DNA from: Vombatus ursinus
Lineage: Eukaryota; Chordata; Mammalia; Diprotodontia; Vombatidae
Length of the DNA stretch: 64,000 bases
Direction of reading: 5' to 3'
Assembly: GCF_900497805.2 (NCBI RefSeq)
Contig: NW_020940358.1
Span: 27,683,848 to 27,747,847, forward strand
In this document: in pieces, positions 1-12,544 of the stretch
Layout: each line of letters begins with the position of its first letter
Numbering within the stretch: the first letter of the stretch is position 1
The notes under the pieces: generated by a model
Databases searched by the model: none
What the model saw: the letters and a program-made list of their open reading frames with translations, nothing else
What the model was told of the DNA's origin: nothing
Made by a program: the position numbers and the translations under genes

Positions 1-205
1 TAAATTTTCTGCAAGTTGTAGACATTTCAAAAGCCTCTTGAATAAGCCAAGCAAAATGTTGCCCTGAGAACAGTTTTGGACATTCCATAGTTTATTTTTA
101 AAATTTTCCTTTTGGAAAAAATCAGAGCCTCCTACATATTTTTCCACTTCTGTTGCATTCATTTGCAAGAGTCCATTATATTGAGCAGTCCTAAGTAGGG
201 TATGA

Positions 206-400
206 AGAGGCAGTGGTATAGTGGAAAGAGTGCTGGATTTTTAGTCAGAGCACCTGGTTCGAATCCTTACTCTGCTCCTAACTACTTATGTGATCTTGGG
301 CAAGTGACTTCATTTCTCTAGGTCTCTGTTTCCTCCTATTTAAGAAGGCGTGGTTGGGCTAGATGATCTCTAAGATCTCTTTCGAACCAACAGTGCCTTG
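206..400 (+). repeat. MIR/THER1-like CORE-SINE
   Basis: Reads as an old CORE-SINE: a tRNA-like head (tggtatagtggaaagagtgctgg), then 'gatcttgggcaagtgacttcatttctctaggtctc' style core and 'tagatgatctctaagatctc'. Strongly diverged, so old. The bases that follow (to about 440) carry an aataaatatttgtggaatt tail. Confidence 0.8.
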
Positions 401-763
401 TACGTAGTTGATGCATAATAAATATTTGTGGAATTGAATTTAATCAAATTGAACTTCTATGATTCCATGGAACCCTCTACACTACATTGTCTCTATACCA
501 CACTTCTCTTTCAGGGAAGGAGCCTGTTTCCTGTACACACAGCCCATATTTGGGTGAAAATGCTGTTTCTTTGACCCTGTCAGGAAACCAACTGGCTCAT
601 GTTTCCCCAATCCATCCACTGCTTGGGTGCTTTCTCCTCCTCTAGGCTAAGCTTAATCACACCTGTCATGCCAAAATGTCCTCAGCCCAGCAGCAGCATT
701 ACTGTACTATGGTGATGTCCATGTGGGCTGAGCTATAGGGGTTTGGCAGGGTAGGAAGGAAGC

Positions 764-982
764 TTGGCTCGGAGCAAAGAGGGTAGTGAATCTCTTAAAA
801 CTAGAAAGATAGATGAGAATAAGCCAAAGCCTCAGGAAAGTTCCCCAATCAATCCAGAAAATGTCTTGGACACTATAATGATGGTGCTTTTTTGGTTGGG
901 TTTAAAAGTCTTAGTTTTTGAGTTGTGGTGCTTATTAATATGGATATATGGATCCAGGGAAGGATCAGGGAAAGGAGAATGA
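764..982 (+). other. Unassigned open frame, 72 codons, possible retrocopy
   Basis: An uninterrupted frame opens at TTG (764) followed by gct cgg agc aaa gag and ends at TGA. The predicted product has a charged, lysine-rich N-terminal half and a strongly hydrophobic stretch of about 23 residues near the C-terminus (FWLGLKVLVFELWCLLIWIY), like a small single-pass membrane protein. The first codon would fit an ATG changed to TTG, as in a decayed retrocopy. I do not recognise the family, there is no clear poly(A) tail, and a frame of this length can occur by chance. Confidence 0.2.
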
Positions 983-1039
983 CAAGAAGGAAAATCTCTG
1001 GATTATGTTTCAAGTTCTTTGCTAACCAGCTAGATAGTA

Positions 1040-1530
1040 GCCTGTTATAGTGGACAAAACTTTAGATTAAGTGTTAGGACACCTGGTTTCCAGTCCCAGC
1101 TCTGCCACTGACTAACCTGCTATGTGATCTTGGGCAAGCCTCTTCCTTTCTCTGTGTCTGTCCCACTTTTATCCTCTTCTGGGGTTAATAAAGTGGCTGG
1201 ACTGAATAGTTTAAAATCTTGTCTAAATCTTAATGTTGATGATCCTGTGATTCTCTTCTACCCTTTGTACAGTGAATGCTAGGCCTTAGATTTCTTCACC
1301 TTAAAATATAAGTATATTATATATACATACATATAAAATATAAATAATCATTATGGTGCATTTGAAAGAATACTGGATTTAAAGTCAGAGGATCTGAGTT
1401 TGGATCCTGGCTCTGCCTACTTAGTATGTCTATGACCTTGGACAATAGAGTCCTTTAATATCTCTAGGCCACACTTTCCTCATTTGTAAAAGCAAGGCCG
1501 GATCTCCTCCAATTTGAGCTCCTGGAATCC
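1040..1530 (+). repeat. Two MIR/THER1-like CORE-SINEs in a row
   Basis: Two + oriented copies (about 1045-1250 and 1350-1530), each with a 'gacacctggtttccagtcccagctctgcc' or 'gatctgagtttggatcctggctctgcc' core followed by 'gatcttgggcaagcctctt' or its equivalent. An AT-rich stretch containing a tata/tacata run separates them. Confidence 0.75.
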
Positions 1531-1689
1531 TGTAAATAAAGCATATTAAGGTTACAAAAAGTTTTCATGTATATTAACTCGTTCGACCCTTAAAAACTAC
1601 TTGAAGGTTATCAAATAGGTAAAAATCTTTGTTTCAAATTTCTCCGATAGGGGTTTGATATTCAAGATATAGAAATAATTAACAAATAT

Positions 1690-1740
1690 ATATTTATACG
1701 TATGTATGTATATACATGGGTATACATATATGTATGTGTA

Positions 1741-1775
<35 letters not shown>
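1690..1775. repeat. AT-rich (TA/TATG) tract and (GT)n microsatellite
   Basis: A tatata/tatgta stretch leads into an uninterrupted run of about 13 GT dinucleotides near 1744-1772. It abuts the L1 fragment that follows. Confidence 0.9.
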
Positions 1776-1776
<1 letters not shown>

Positions 1777-1794
1777 ATATGACTAATAGTATTT

Positions 1795-2645
1795 TCCCCA
1801 ATAGATGGTCAAAGGATATGAACAGACAGTTCTCAAGGTGAAAACTGTGTATTCACAACCACATGAAAAAATGCTCAAAATCACTAAAAATAAGAGAAAT
1901 GCACATCAAAACAACCCTGAGTTTTTACCCGCAAATTGGCAAAAATTACTCAAAAAAATGGCAATAGTCAGTGTTAGAGGGGTTACAGAAAGACAGGCAC
2001 ACACAATTGTTGGTGGAGTTCTTTGAAATGGTGTGACCATTCTGGGAAGCAATTTAAAATTACACAAATAAAGTGACTAAAATGTCCATACCCTTTGAAC
2101 CAGACACTCCATTATTGGGCTTATACCCCAATAAGCTATCAATAAGGTCCCATATACTCCAAAATATTTATAGTAGTACTTTTTGTGATAGCTAAGAATT
2201 GGAAACAAAGTAGATGCCCATCAGTTGAGAAATGGCTAAACAAATTGTGGTACTTGGAACTGATGCAGAGTGAAGTAAGCAGAGCCAAGAAAATAATATA
2301 CACAGTGATTACAGTAGTGTAAATGGAAAAACAATGACACACCAAAAATCAAAAGTAAATGTAACAAATTGTAAAGATCAGAAGGGACTCAAATAAAAAG
2401 AAATGAGAAGACACCCTTTGTGAGTGTCCACCCTCTGTGGGAGGTCTACAGGTGTTGCACACTGCACATGCTTTTGGACTATTTCAATGTATTGATGATT
2501 TGTGCTGACTTTTAAAAAAAATTCTCCCCCCCAAAAATACTGTTTGTCATATGGGATAGCTCTCTGAGAAAGGAAAAAGGGAGAGATACATGGGATACTA
2601 TGGTGATGTAAGGAACAGAAAATATCAAAAACCTTTTTTTAAAAA
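1795..2645 (+). mobile_element. L1 LINE fragment, ORF2 3' part
   Basis: The + strand shows the end of L1 ORF2 in broken frames: a region equivalent to 'KDMNRQFS..HMKKC', the 'PFDPAIPLLG' equivalent at about 2088-2130, and 'SVEKWLNKLWY' at about 2224-2253, then a 3' UTR-like purine and A-rich end. It is severely truncated at the 5' side and diverged, so it cannot code. The same 3' region occurs at 12.5-13.7 kb and inverted at 25.5-26.2 and 31.6-33.2 kb. Confidence 0.85.
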
Positions 2646-2699
2646 GAACTACTCCAAAGGTAGGTAGTACAAGTAGTATTCTCTTCTGGATGAACACAG

Positions 2700-2800
2700 T
2701 GAGGCTTTGAGAAGGGAAGTCATTTGCTCAAGGTCACACCAAGTAGGACTCAAACCCAGCTCTGTTGACTGAACCTAGTGTCTTTCACACTACACCACAC
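2700..2800 (-). repeat. MIR-like CORE-SINE, minus strand
   Basis: Contains 'gaagtcatttgctcaaggtcacacc' and 'ggactcaaacccagctctgttgactgaacctagtg', the reverse complement of a MIR core. Short and old. Confidence 0.7.
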
Positions 2801-3409
2801 GGACAGGGGTACAAAAAACCAAACAGTACTTGGAAGTAAATTCCTTTAAGACCAAGTCAGTTTAATGGTTGTGTTAAGGTATTATTTCTACAGATTATTT
2901 GATATATAAAGAATAGTTGTCTCTGCAGGGAAAGTTTTACAAATTAAGGGTTGTAAAAGAAGAAAATGATGGCTTTGTTTTTGTATGTTTCTGTTCCTTA
3001 ATTTTGGATAAGTGTTGGTGCATGATTCAGCTCAAAGAGAATAATTCAGTCAACTGACCTGTCTGGAAACTGTTTGTGTTTCCTCAAGCCCATTCAAGCT
3101 GTTGGAATGAAGGCATACTTTACCAATTACAGCATGAATGCAAGCCCTTTAAGTTGAATGGGCTTCTGAGGATACTTCCTGTGATACTCAGGAAAATTTT
3201 GCTCCATTACTAATAATGTCTTCAATTTATTTAATGCCTTTTATCCACAGACATCAGAGCTTTTGACTTAGTGGAAATTGTTCATTCTCACAGCATCCTT
3301 AAGACATAGGAAGGGAGTTTCTGCTATTCTTACTTTATGGGTGGTAAAACTGCTTCAGAAAGGGAAATTGAATCATAGAATTCTGCATTTTGTTAGAGCT
3401 GAAAGTTTC

Positions 3410-4000
3410 CCTTTATAATAGAATATAGAATATCCAAACTGGAAGAGATCTTAGAGTTCATCTGATCCAATCCCTTCATCTTATAGATTTGAAAACTGTG
3501 CCCCAGAAAAGGAAAGTGACTTGCCCACAGCCAACCAATAAATTAAATAAATTAATAAACTTAAAACAAAGTTGAGCCAGCCCAGTGTTGAGTTGCCACC
3601 AGAAGCCTTGCAGGATGTACTGTGAAAGAGGAAAGTCGGCCTTTCTTGTATGAACTTGGAGAGTTAGCTGTCATCCATCAGTTTGCCCAAACCATTTTGG
3701 AACGCATTCATATTTTCATTTCTAAAATCTTCTTTAGCCTATACCATGTCTCGTAGGAGGCATTGTGGTTGGTATAAAGAACATTGGTCTAGGAGTCATT
3801 TAGGCCAAAACCCAGCTGTGTGACTCTGGGGCAAGTCTCTTCTGAGTTTCAGTTCCCTCATTTGTAAAATGATGATAACAGTTGTACCACCTTCTTCACA
3901 TAATTGTGAGGAAAGCCTGAGTTAAACATGAGCTGCTGGCAGGAAGCACCTAGTACAGTGCTCTGCCTAGTGTACGGGTTTAATACATATTCATTAATGG
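3410..4000. repeat. Two CORE-SINE remnants
   Basis: At about 3420-3545 there is a minus-strand type copy (aactggaagagatcttagag, then a gaaaactgtgccccagaaaagg equivalent and 'gtgacttgcccacagcc'). At about 3755-4000 there is a + copy with 'gtgtgactctggggcaagtctctt' and 'cctcatttgtaaaatgatgataac'. The sequence between them is unassigned. Confidence 0.7.
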
Positions 4001-4884
4001 ACTTCTGTGGGAAACCAAACAACTTCATCGGCTTGACAGGAAAAAGGCAATGGGGAAAACACCCTACTCCGAAGAAAATAATTAAAATGCTACAAAGCAA
4101 ACATTATAAACTAGTCATCAGGCAGTAAGAAACAAAGGGCAAGAATGCCTGAATCCCAAGGCTAGTGAACTGTGGATAGGAAACCTTTTGTCACTGACGC
4201 AGCAGTGCTGAAAATGGAAGGAAGGATGTCAGACATCTGTGGCCAGCCTGGGATGAAGTTACAGCACCAAGCTCATTGTCCTAAGGAAACGGATCTCTAC
4301 TATGGACTTCGAGGTGGAAGCTAGGCAAATGACTGGTTGACATCATCAGGCTGAGCATTGCATTACAGCAAATGGGGACTTGCTTGGCAAGCTATGTGGG
4401 AAACTCCCACTAAAGCCTCGAAGTGCATTTCATTTAGGAAATAGAGAGGAAGCCAGCTCTCTAACGGCACTGCTACGGCAGTCAATCCATCCTTTCTCTT
4501 TTGCTGACAACCAGGCTGGTGACCAGGACTCCTTGCTTTACGTGCCTAGTTCTCAACTGGAAATTCCCAGGGCCCAGAGAGTTTCATTCTGTAAGTAGAA
4601 CCTCAAATACCTTCCAAGGAGAAGCAGAGGCAAAGTCTAGAGATGAGCTCTCTAGAAAGACACATAGATGGCACATTGGTAACTGAATAGCTGTTTTTAT
4701 ATGTGTGATATGTATAGAATTATATATTTGCCCTGAAAATGGTGGCTTTATCTGAAACTTCTTAAGGCTGTTGTGTCATCTAAGTGTGTTCCTGTTGGGT
4801 TTTGTCTAGAAAAAGTGGATATTTAATTTGGAATTAGGGATGTCAATAAGTTTTATGAAGTTATATGATTATGTTTTAACTATA

Positions 4885-5140
4885 TGGTCTTGGTATAGTA
4901 GAAAGAATATTGGTTTGAAATACAAGGGATCTGGGTTCTAATTCTGGTTCTGCCACCAACTAGGTTGAGAGGATGTGTGACATTAGAGAAGTCACTTTGA
5001 CCTTTCGGGACTTCTGTTTCCTTAGCTGTAGAATGAGAAAATGAAAGTGTATGTAGTTTTTAAAGCTGTAATCAGTGTCTTAAGGCTCCTCCCAGTTCTG
5101 ATAGTCTATGTTCTGAGGACCCTTCCAATGCCAACATTTT
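4885..5140 (+). repeat. MIR/THER1-like CORE-SINE
   Basis: Shows 'tggtatagtagaaagaatattgg', 'ctgggttctaattctggttctgcc' and an 'agaagtcactttgacctttcggg' core, + orientation. Confidence 0.75.
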
Positions 5141-5764
5141 CTCTTCCAAGGTTCTTTATCACATTTTATGGTTCTAAGAACAGATGTTGAAGTAGATGGC
5201 ATTTTAAATGCCATGGCATTTAAAAGCCAAAAACATGGTCAGTCCTCATTTACTTTTGCCACGTGGTGTTTTCTTTTCCATGTTTTTATAATTTGCTATT
5301 TATTTTTGGCAAATAAGCAGAGCATGTAAGCTCTTAGGTGGTTACCTGTTTTCAGATGCATAAATATAAGGAGCCACTTTGGTACTGAAAGGGAAGTTTA
5401 CAGTCATTGTTGTTACTGAGCATGGGCAGGATCACAGTGGGTTGCAAGTACTGTGGGGGTGGATGGATAATATCTTAGGACATTGGGGCTCCCATTCATC
5501 ATCCCTGAAAAGTAGTTTAAATATATTTCAAAAGTTTTACCACTGACAAGGCAAAACTTTGAGCCAAAACTCATGCAGACTTAGGTCAGAACTTGAAATG
5601 AATCTGGCCTTTGGGAAGAAAATATTTCTGGTCCCTGAGGGGACTCAACACTGTTTGAACTGACACAGATTTGGGGGATGAATTTCTAGCAGTTTTTCAT
5701 GTTTTATGCATAGAGGCATGTATGTGGTTCTTGAAGAGTGAGGGAGAAAGCAAGGATCAAATAA

Positions 5765-6200
5765 GACTTTAGGACCCAGACTTGGGAGGTCCTTTAGAGT
5801 TCATCTAATCCAACCTCCTCACTTTATGGTCAAGGAAATTGAGGCCCTGAGGGGATAACTGATTGCCCAAACTTCTTTTGCCAGCATGTAGCTGAATCAG
5901 AATTCAAATCCAGGTCCTTCAACTCTATACCCAGTGAATGTTTCATTATATCAGAGTACCTGGTTCAAATGTGAATTGGGGGGGGGGAGAATTATCCCAT
6001 TTCCAGATATTATAATAATAAAGAAAAGTCGAACCCTCAAGGCTTGCCCTGAAGCAGGGGCCTCCTACTGATCGATTAGGAAGCACAAACTCGAGTTTCT
6101 TATTCTGTGAAATGAAGGGCATTAGACTAGATGACCTTCAAGTCCTTTCTAGCTCTAATATTCTGTGTTCCATGCTCTGATGTCTCATCTAGCTCTAAGG
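5765..6200. repeat. CORE-SINE fragments
   Basis: At 5780-5950 a minus-type copy ('cctttagagttcatctaatccaacctcctcac', 'aaattgaggccctgagg'). At 6080-6200 a short + end with 'aaatgaagggcattagactagatgacc'. A run of nine G lies at about 5980. Confidence 0.65.
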
Positions 6201-6584
6201 TTCTGTGTATATCGGGTCAGTTACTACTAGTTTGTAACAATGACCATTCCTCCTTTCCATGGACCATTTCTATTTCTCTACATGGGGTTAAATTAATCAG
6301 TGCTGGACTTAAGGGAAGGCACGACCACAGGGCTTAAATCAGTGGAAATTTGGGGGATTTCACAGCATTTCAGATCCTTTACTCTTTTGAGAGATATAGT
6401 AAGTAAAGACTGAGATATGCTTTGTTGACTGATCAGGTGGAAATTGTCTTTATTTTGCTAGCAAATGATTAAACTTTATAATTCTCAATTATTATTACTA
6501 CTCTGAATGAAAAATGAATTGCTACAAATAGAGAACCTATAGAAATATGAGCCAGCATATGTGTTATTGTATCTGATATCATAG

Positions 6585-6775
6585 CATTAATAATAGCTTG
6601 TATTTCTATAGTTCTTTATGATTGACAAAGTATTTTTTCATAACTCAGTGAAACAGATAACATAAGTATTAGTTTCTCCATTTTACAGATGAGGAAACTG
6701 AGGTCCAGAGAGTGATTTGCCCAAGGTCACAGAGCTAGTAAGGTATAGAGTCAGTACTAGAGTCTGACATTCCAG
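6585..6775 (-). repeat. MIR/THER1-like CORE-SINE, minus strand
   Basis: Contains 'ttttacagatgaggaaactgaggtc' and 'gcccaaggtcacagagctagtaagg', the reverse complement of the CORE-SINE body, preceded by the 'atttctatagttctttatgattgacaaagt' tail. Confidence 0.85.
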
Positions 6776-7865
6776 GCATGTTGTCCTTGGAGATGGGGAA
6801 AGAGAGCAAAGCTCGGACAAGTGCTTAGGATCTGGGAGTCTAGAACTGGAAGGGACGTTACCGAGCTGGTCCTGACTTGCTCTGACCCCGTGTCCAGCAC
6901 TCTGTTTCAGTATACTCTACTGCCTCTCCTTGCTTTATGCTTTCCACTGTAAACCACTCCTCCCTCTCTACCTCCCCAATCTATCTAGTATATCACCATC
7001 ACAGGCTTTGTAGACATTGGTGCAGTACACATACAGGCTCATAGCATATGTACACTTCAGAAAGATTAATAATCCCAGTCTTCAGCAGTCAGCTGTTTCA
7101 CTGTAAGTAGTGGTCAGCTTCAAGAGGGTATTTATTCTGGTGAACTGAAGTCTTCTCTTAATCCAATAATCCCACTACTGACCTGCAATGATTGGGGCCC
7201 AGAACTGTTACGAGTTCCTATCAAAAAGCAGGATTTAGAGACTGCTGATGTTATAGTAATTGGAGGCTGAGGTCAGGGTTATAAGGCTGGGCCCAAAGCA
7301 GAAGTGGCTAAAGAGACTTTAGCTGGAATTATTTAAAGAAGCAGCTAGCAGGTGTCACTTCCAGCATACTGTGATAAAACCAGTTCATTGACCCCTAAGC
7401 TCTGCTGTTTGTGTCTGAATGAGAGGTCAGAAGTGATACCAAGCTGGAAACTGGTCCAACCAGTCTCTAGGACTCAAGAACCATGGAATCTGAGTGTGGA
7501 GCTGAGATCACTGTTCTGCAGGCCTTTCAAAAAGGCCTTGGGAAAGCTTTTGAATATTGTTTCATCTAAGGAGAAAGAGTAGTGTTTTGGTAGTTACCCT
7601 CAGTAGCCACTGAAGGAAGTGATTGTATTAAATGCTAGAAGGCCTCTGATCTAATACAGGAGGGAACCAACATTGCCCACAACCAGAAAGCAGCCTCCCT
7701 TTACCCAGAAGAGGCTCGTTCATTTCTCCAAGAAATCATTGACCTTGCCCTCCCTTCCTTACAGAGTTGTTTGAGGGAAGTGTTTTGTAAACTTTAATGT
7801 GCCATAAAAATGTGAGTTTATCAGTTATTATTTTTCTTCAATTCTTTTATTCATGGTAGAGTTAT

Positions 7866-8062
7866 AGCAGCAGCATGGAGTAGTGGATAGAGGGCTAGTC
7901 TTGGAGTCAGGAAGACCTAGGTTCAAATCCACCTCAGAAACTTATTAATTGTGTGATGCTGGTCAAGTCACTTAACTTGTGCCTCAGTTTTCCTCATATG
8001 TAAAATGAGAATATTGGTCTCAGCCTTGAAAGTCCCTTCCAGTTCTAAATCTATGAGCCTAT
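7866..8062 (+). repeat. tRNA-derived CORE-SINE
   Basis: Clear head 'gcatggagtagtggatagagggc', box B-like 'ggttcaaatcc', then 'gtcaagtcacttaacttgtgcctcag' and a 'cctcatatgtaaaatgagaat' body. Less diverged than neighbouring copies. Confidence 0.85.
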
Positions 8063-9589
8063 GAACTTGGAGGTATATATAACCTATGGCCAAGAACCCC
8101 AGCTTCTGGATTTATATGAATTGGGTTCAATCTTGAGGGACAGCTTCCCCAAATCACTCTCTTTTTTTTCATGTTGCCACTACCTAGAGTTTCCTGTGGG
8201 AATTCTCCCAACTATAGCTTATGTAGCTTATGCACAGGTCTCCACAGATGTAGGTAAAAGGGTAGCAAGATCCCATATAAGCATTCAAGGTAACAAAACC
8301 ATACTGGGTATAGCCTTTATTCTACACTACAGTTAATGCAGAAAAACATAAGTATTTACAGCAGATCATAAATAGTAGATAACATTCCCCTTCTTTTTCC
8401 AATGAGTTTCACATCACTCCCCTTCTCCTCTCCCCCTACCCTTTCAGAATATATGTAGTCCCCTACATCATAGTGGCTGGTGGTTTATATCCCCTTCAAA
8501 AATGAATGAAATTAACTGGAAGTTGCTAGGAAAACAGCAACTTCCAACATTCTGATATGCCCCACTTTTTACCTCAGAAATCTATAAAGTTCCATACCTT
8601 ATGATACTATCCTAAAGGCTTGGGTCCCCTTATACTTGGGCTTGTTAGAGAAGCAGGCAATCAATCACTCAACAAGCACTTCCAAAACACCTAGTGTATG
8701 TCAGGCACAATGCTTTAATAGTCCTTATCTCAGTGAGCCTACATGTTATTACAGACCCTTCCTCCATCATCCCTGAAATGTCCAAAATAACTCATGGTAA
8801 TAGCGAAAGGCAAAGAGCAGGCTTTTTGTACCCTCATATTGTGGCTTAGACTGTTGCTCCTCTAGTTTTGGGTACATGTGTATTATACTTGTTTCCTCAA
8901 GAAACTGGTTTTGCCAGGAAGTCTTCTCTCACTGGAAAGCTGGATTCTGGAACTCTTCAACTTGGGAGTTGCTAGGGAGACAACCCTGAGGCAAGGAAAT
9001 CCCCTCTCTGGGTGGCTGAAATTCAGACAATTCCACCACTTAGTCATGTGGCTCCCCTCTCCATGGCTACATACCTGCCATCTCTCCGATTAGGCCACTG
9101 CCACTCCAAGGGTGGGAGCAGAATTTAAGATCCAGGAACTCTGCTATTGAACTGCATAGATGAGAGCAAATGCAGCTTCTTTCCTTCCCCTCCCCCCATG
9201 CCTCTGACCCAAGGCTTCAATTAGCAGTGGGACCCAGGTCTAATCTTAGCTGTACTATTCTCTGGCCTGTCCTCTGAAGAGAAAAAAAGGCAAAAGGGGA
9301 CACGGCTCTGCCGCTGACGTCCTCTTATATGTCAGCACGAAGAGGAGAACTTTGAGCCAATCATTTTATCCCCAGTTAATGAGCTACAAGGTGCTAAACA
9401 AAGACTTATTCCCCTTGAGAATGCTCTGATAAGCCTCCTATGTATACAATAGCTATAGTGCAGAAAAATAACATCATAAAAGCATAGCAGAGGAACAAAG
9501 TGCGTTCTGAGATTAGAGAATGAAAACAAAAATTCTGACGGAGTAGGAATGGTGGGGGTGGTGGGGTGGCGCACTGTGGATCAGGAAAG

Positions 9590-9840
9590 CCTTCATGAAG
9601 GAGCTGGTATCTTAGGTGAGTCTTAAAGGGTGGGTAGGGTTTTTAAAGCTAGAACTTCCAGGTAAATGTTATAGCATGAGCAAACATACAGAGGTTGGGA
9701 AAGCATAGAATGTGAGTAGAGGGACAGCGCAGAGTCACGTATGACTCTTAGAATACCGAGTATAAAAATACTGAAAGTAATGTGAGACAAGGCTGGAAAG
9801 GTTAGGTGGCACCAGGTGGTGGAAGGCCCTGAATGCCTAC
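9590..9840 (+). repeat. Ancient interspersed repeat, family not named
   Basis: The segment shares a series of phrases with 14645-15020: 'gatcaggaaa.gc.tcatg..ggagctg', 'gactggaaag/ggctggaaagg' and 'ggtggtaaagggctttaaatgcc / ggtggtggaaggccctgaatgcc'. Similar sequence is widespread in mammalian genomes. I cannot assign the family with confidence, and no coding frame is evident. Confidence 0.5.
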
Positions 9841-10009
9841 CTGCCAGATGAGGCACAAGGCAGTAGTCACTAGGTATTAAAGGTTTTCTTGGCAGTCTCT
9901 CCTTAAAGAGGTTCAGAAGGATTTCTAGCCCGAAGGGGTCGTGCTCTCTGATCCCAGTAACCCATTCGCTCTTTTCCACCTGCAGTACTTGTCACACCAG
10001 TACATCTGT

Positions 10010-10183
10010 GTGGTGTCAGTGATCATGTTAGATTTAGTCAGAGAATTTAGGTTCAGATTATTCTGCTTCTGACATTTATTAACTGTGTAACCTTGGGCAA
10101 ATCAGTTTCCTGGGATCTCCTCATCTGTAAAATGAAGAGGTTCTTAATCTGGGGAATATGAACTTAAAAAAATACACACACAC

Positions 10184-10229
<46 letters not shown>

Positions 10230-10300
10230 ATGTGTGTATGTATATGTACATGCATATATACATATATAGAGAGAGAACTGTATTTTAATATAATTGGTTT
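10010..10300 (+). repeat. CORE-SINE plus (CA)n/(TA)n/(TG)n microsatellite
   Basis: A + CORE-SINE (about 10030-10150, 'ttaactgtgtaaccttgggcaaatcag') is followed by a compound microsatellite at about 10170-10262: cacaca, a long TA run, then TG repeats and tatgtgta variants. The TA core is self-complementary and could form a cruciform. Confidence 0.8.
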
Positions 10301-10669
10301 TCTTTGAATCCTGTATATGTTATTTTATGCGTTTAAAAATGTTATTCTGAGAAAGATGCCATAGGCCTCGCCAGACCTCCCAAAGGTCCGTGATACAAAG
10401 TGAAGAACTCTACAGGAGACCTTCCAGCTCTAGGCCCTAAGTCTATCTGATCACATGTGCTTTGAGGAAATAAAAGTAGTTTTCCTCACAAAAAGGCTGG
10501 AGACCTGTTCTAGAAATATCTGAAATTCAAGGCAATTTGAAGGAATGGAATAAAAACATGGTACAAAACTATCACTAGATCTTTAATCTAACCATGGCTT
10601 GAATTTCATCCTGGTTTGGGCCACACATTGGCAGTTGCTCAAAACTGCTTGTATCTTGTCCGGTTGAAT

Positions 10670-11040
10670 ACGTGGTATAGTGGAAAATATACTGAACTTC
10701 AGCTCTTGTTCAGGCCATACCACTTACTGACTCTATGACTCTGGACCCTTCCCCTTTTGGGGCCTCAGTTTCCCTGTTTGTGATTGGATTGGACAAGATG
10801 ACCTTCAAGCTCTAAATTTATATTCTTTCCTTGTAAATTTTGAACATGTAAATTTAGAGTAGGTAAAAGAGCTGCCCAGAAGTGAAATAGAATCTCCTAC
10901 GTTTGAGATCTAATGCAATTCCACGTGTTCCTCAGATTCTCCTGTAAAATGAAAGATTGGCCTAGATGACCTTTAAAATCTCTCTCAATTCTGACATTCA
11001 GTTCTAAGGTCCTTTCCAGTTCTGACAACAAGCCCTTAGG
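10670..11040 (+). repeat. CORE-SINE copies
   Basis: At about 10672-10830 'gtggtatagtggaaaatatactg' heads a + copy. At 10935-11040 a short copy shows 'cctgtaaaatgaaagattggcctagatgacc'. Related short pieces ('ggcacctttcagctctgacattct') recur at 11520-11640. Confidence 0.7.
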
Positions 11041-11929
11041 TACTTCTTATCTAATATTCAATGTTTTTTCTTTCCAGGAGAGTGCCAAACCCTCCCTTTG
11101 TTTTTTTCTTATTATTATTTTACTATGTGGGATAGACTATATTGAGTCCTTTTTTCTTTCACTGAATTATGAACCACTCCATTTTACTGTTTCTGCTCTT
11201 CTAAGCACTGAGAAAGGCTCACTTGATTTGAAGGCCAGAGCATCTGCTTGAGGTATCAGGTGGCTGAAAATTACTGCTACTGTTGTAACTCCCCATCAGA
11301 GCCTTACAATCATATGAGAAAATGCATTTAACTGGTTTTATAGGACAAGGTGACAGATATCCCATTGCTTCTGAGAACTGTGGAAAATGGAAGGGCCCCC
11401 TCTCCTAAATAGGGGCTTTTACAAGGCACTAACTCAATGTTTATGGATTTAGAATACATAAATTAAGAGTAATTATATAATTCACTTTCCCTCTCAGTGC
11501 TATTCATGATTCATTTTTAAAATGAAGAGATTGTACCAGATGATCTCTAAGGCACCTTTCAGCTCTGACATTCTATTCTAGCATCTCTTCCAGTTCTGAT
11601 GTTCTGTGTTCTAGAGTCCCTTCCAGTTCTGACATTTCTGTGACTATAGTCCTAAGACAAGGCTTTGGGCATCCTTTTTATTTTTGAAAAGGAAAATTTT
11701 ACCAATTTAACAGAAGATAAAGGTATTAGACTCAAGTGAGGTAAGCAAAGCTAACCCTCTCAGCAGGATAAACTACTTGATAGCACAACTTTCTGACCTC
11801 TCAGTCCTAGTTATATCTATGTTAAGGCAGTCCTGCCCAAGATTATCAGGTCCACTTGAAGAGCCAGGAATCTTCTATGGAAGAATCTTAGAACTTGGGA
11901 AGTCCTTGTCAGAGCAGTGGATTGATTTG

Positions 11930-12240
11930 TTATTTGTCCCAGCTCCTCAGTTCAACATTCAAGGTCTTCCCTGATCTGGCACCAACCAGCCTCTCTTTGT
12001 AGCCTTGTCTTCCACTGCCTCCCTTTATGTACTCTGTACTACAACCAATCCAGACTATATAGTCTTCCCAACACATGTTTCCCTACACCATCAAGATTTT
12101 CTGTCTTTTGCTTTTACCTTTTTCTGTGACCAGTCTACCTTCCCTGCTTCACAGCATGTTGAAATTTTATCCATCCTTCACAATGCACAATGGTGGCCAC
12201 ATAGTAAGCATTTAATAAATGTTTATTGAATTTAACCACT
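11930..12240 (+). mobile_element. L2 LINE fragment with 3' tail
   Basis: Starts with the L2 phrase 'cattcaaggtcttccctgatctggcacc' and ends with 'catagtaagcatttaataaatgtttattgaatt', the L2/MIR-type 3' tail. + orientation, 5' truncated, non-coding. Confidence 0.7.
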
Positions 12241-12544
12241 TTTCTCTGACCTTACCTTTTTTTTTTTTTTTTTACTCTTTTGTTCCTCAGACTGTCTATA
12301 GTGGTTAGTCAAGAGCTGAAAATCTGAAGACATGATGGGAAGAGAAGAGAACTAAACCAGGTAGGAGCTTATATACCTTCTAATCCCACAAGTGTTTTCT
12401 TAAGCACTTGTGTTTCTGTTGTAGGAAAAAGTGAATTGTTACACGATATTAGAAAGAGACTTTATACTTGTCTTGAGAAAAAGACAAATTTGGCTCTCTA
12501 GAATTATTAACATTACTTTAATACTTAATAAAAAGCAAACTCAT

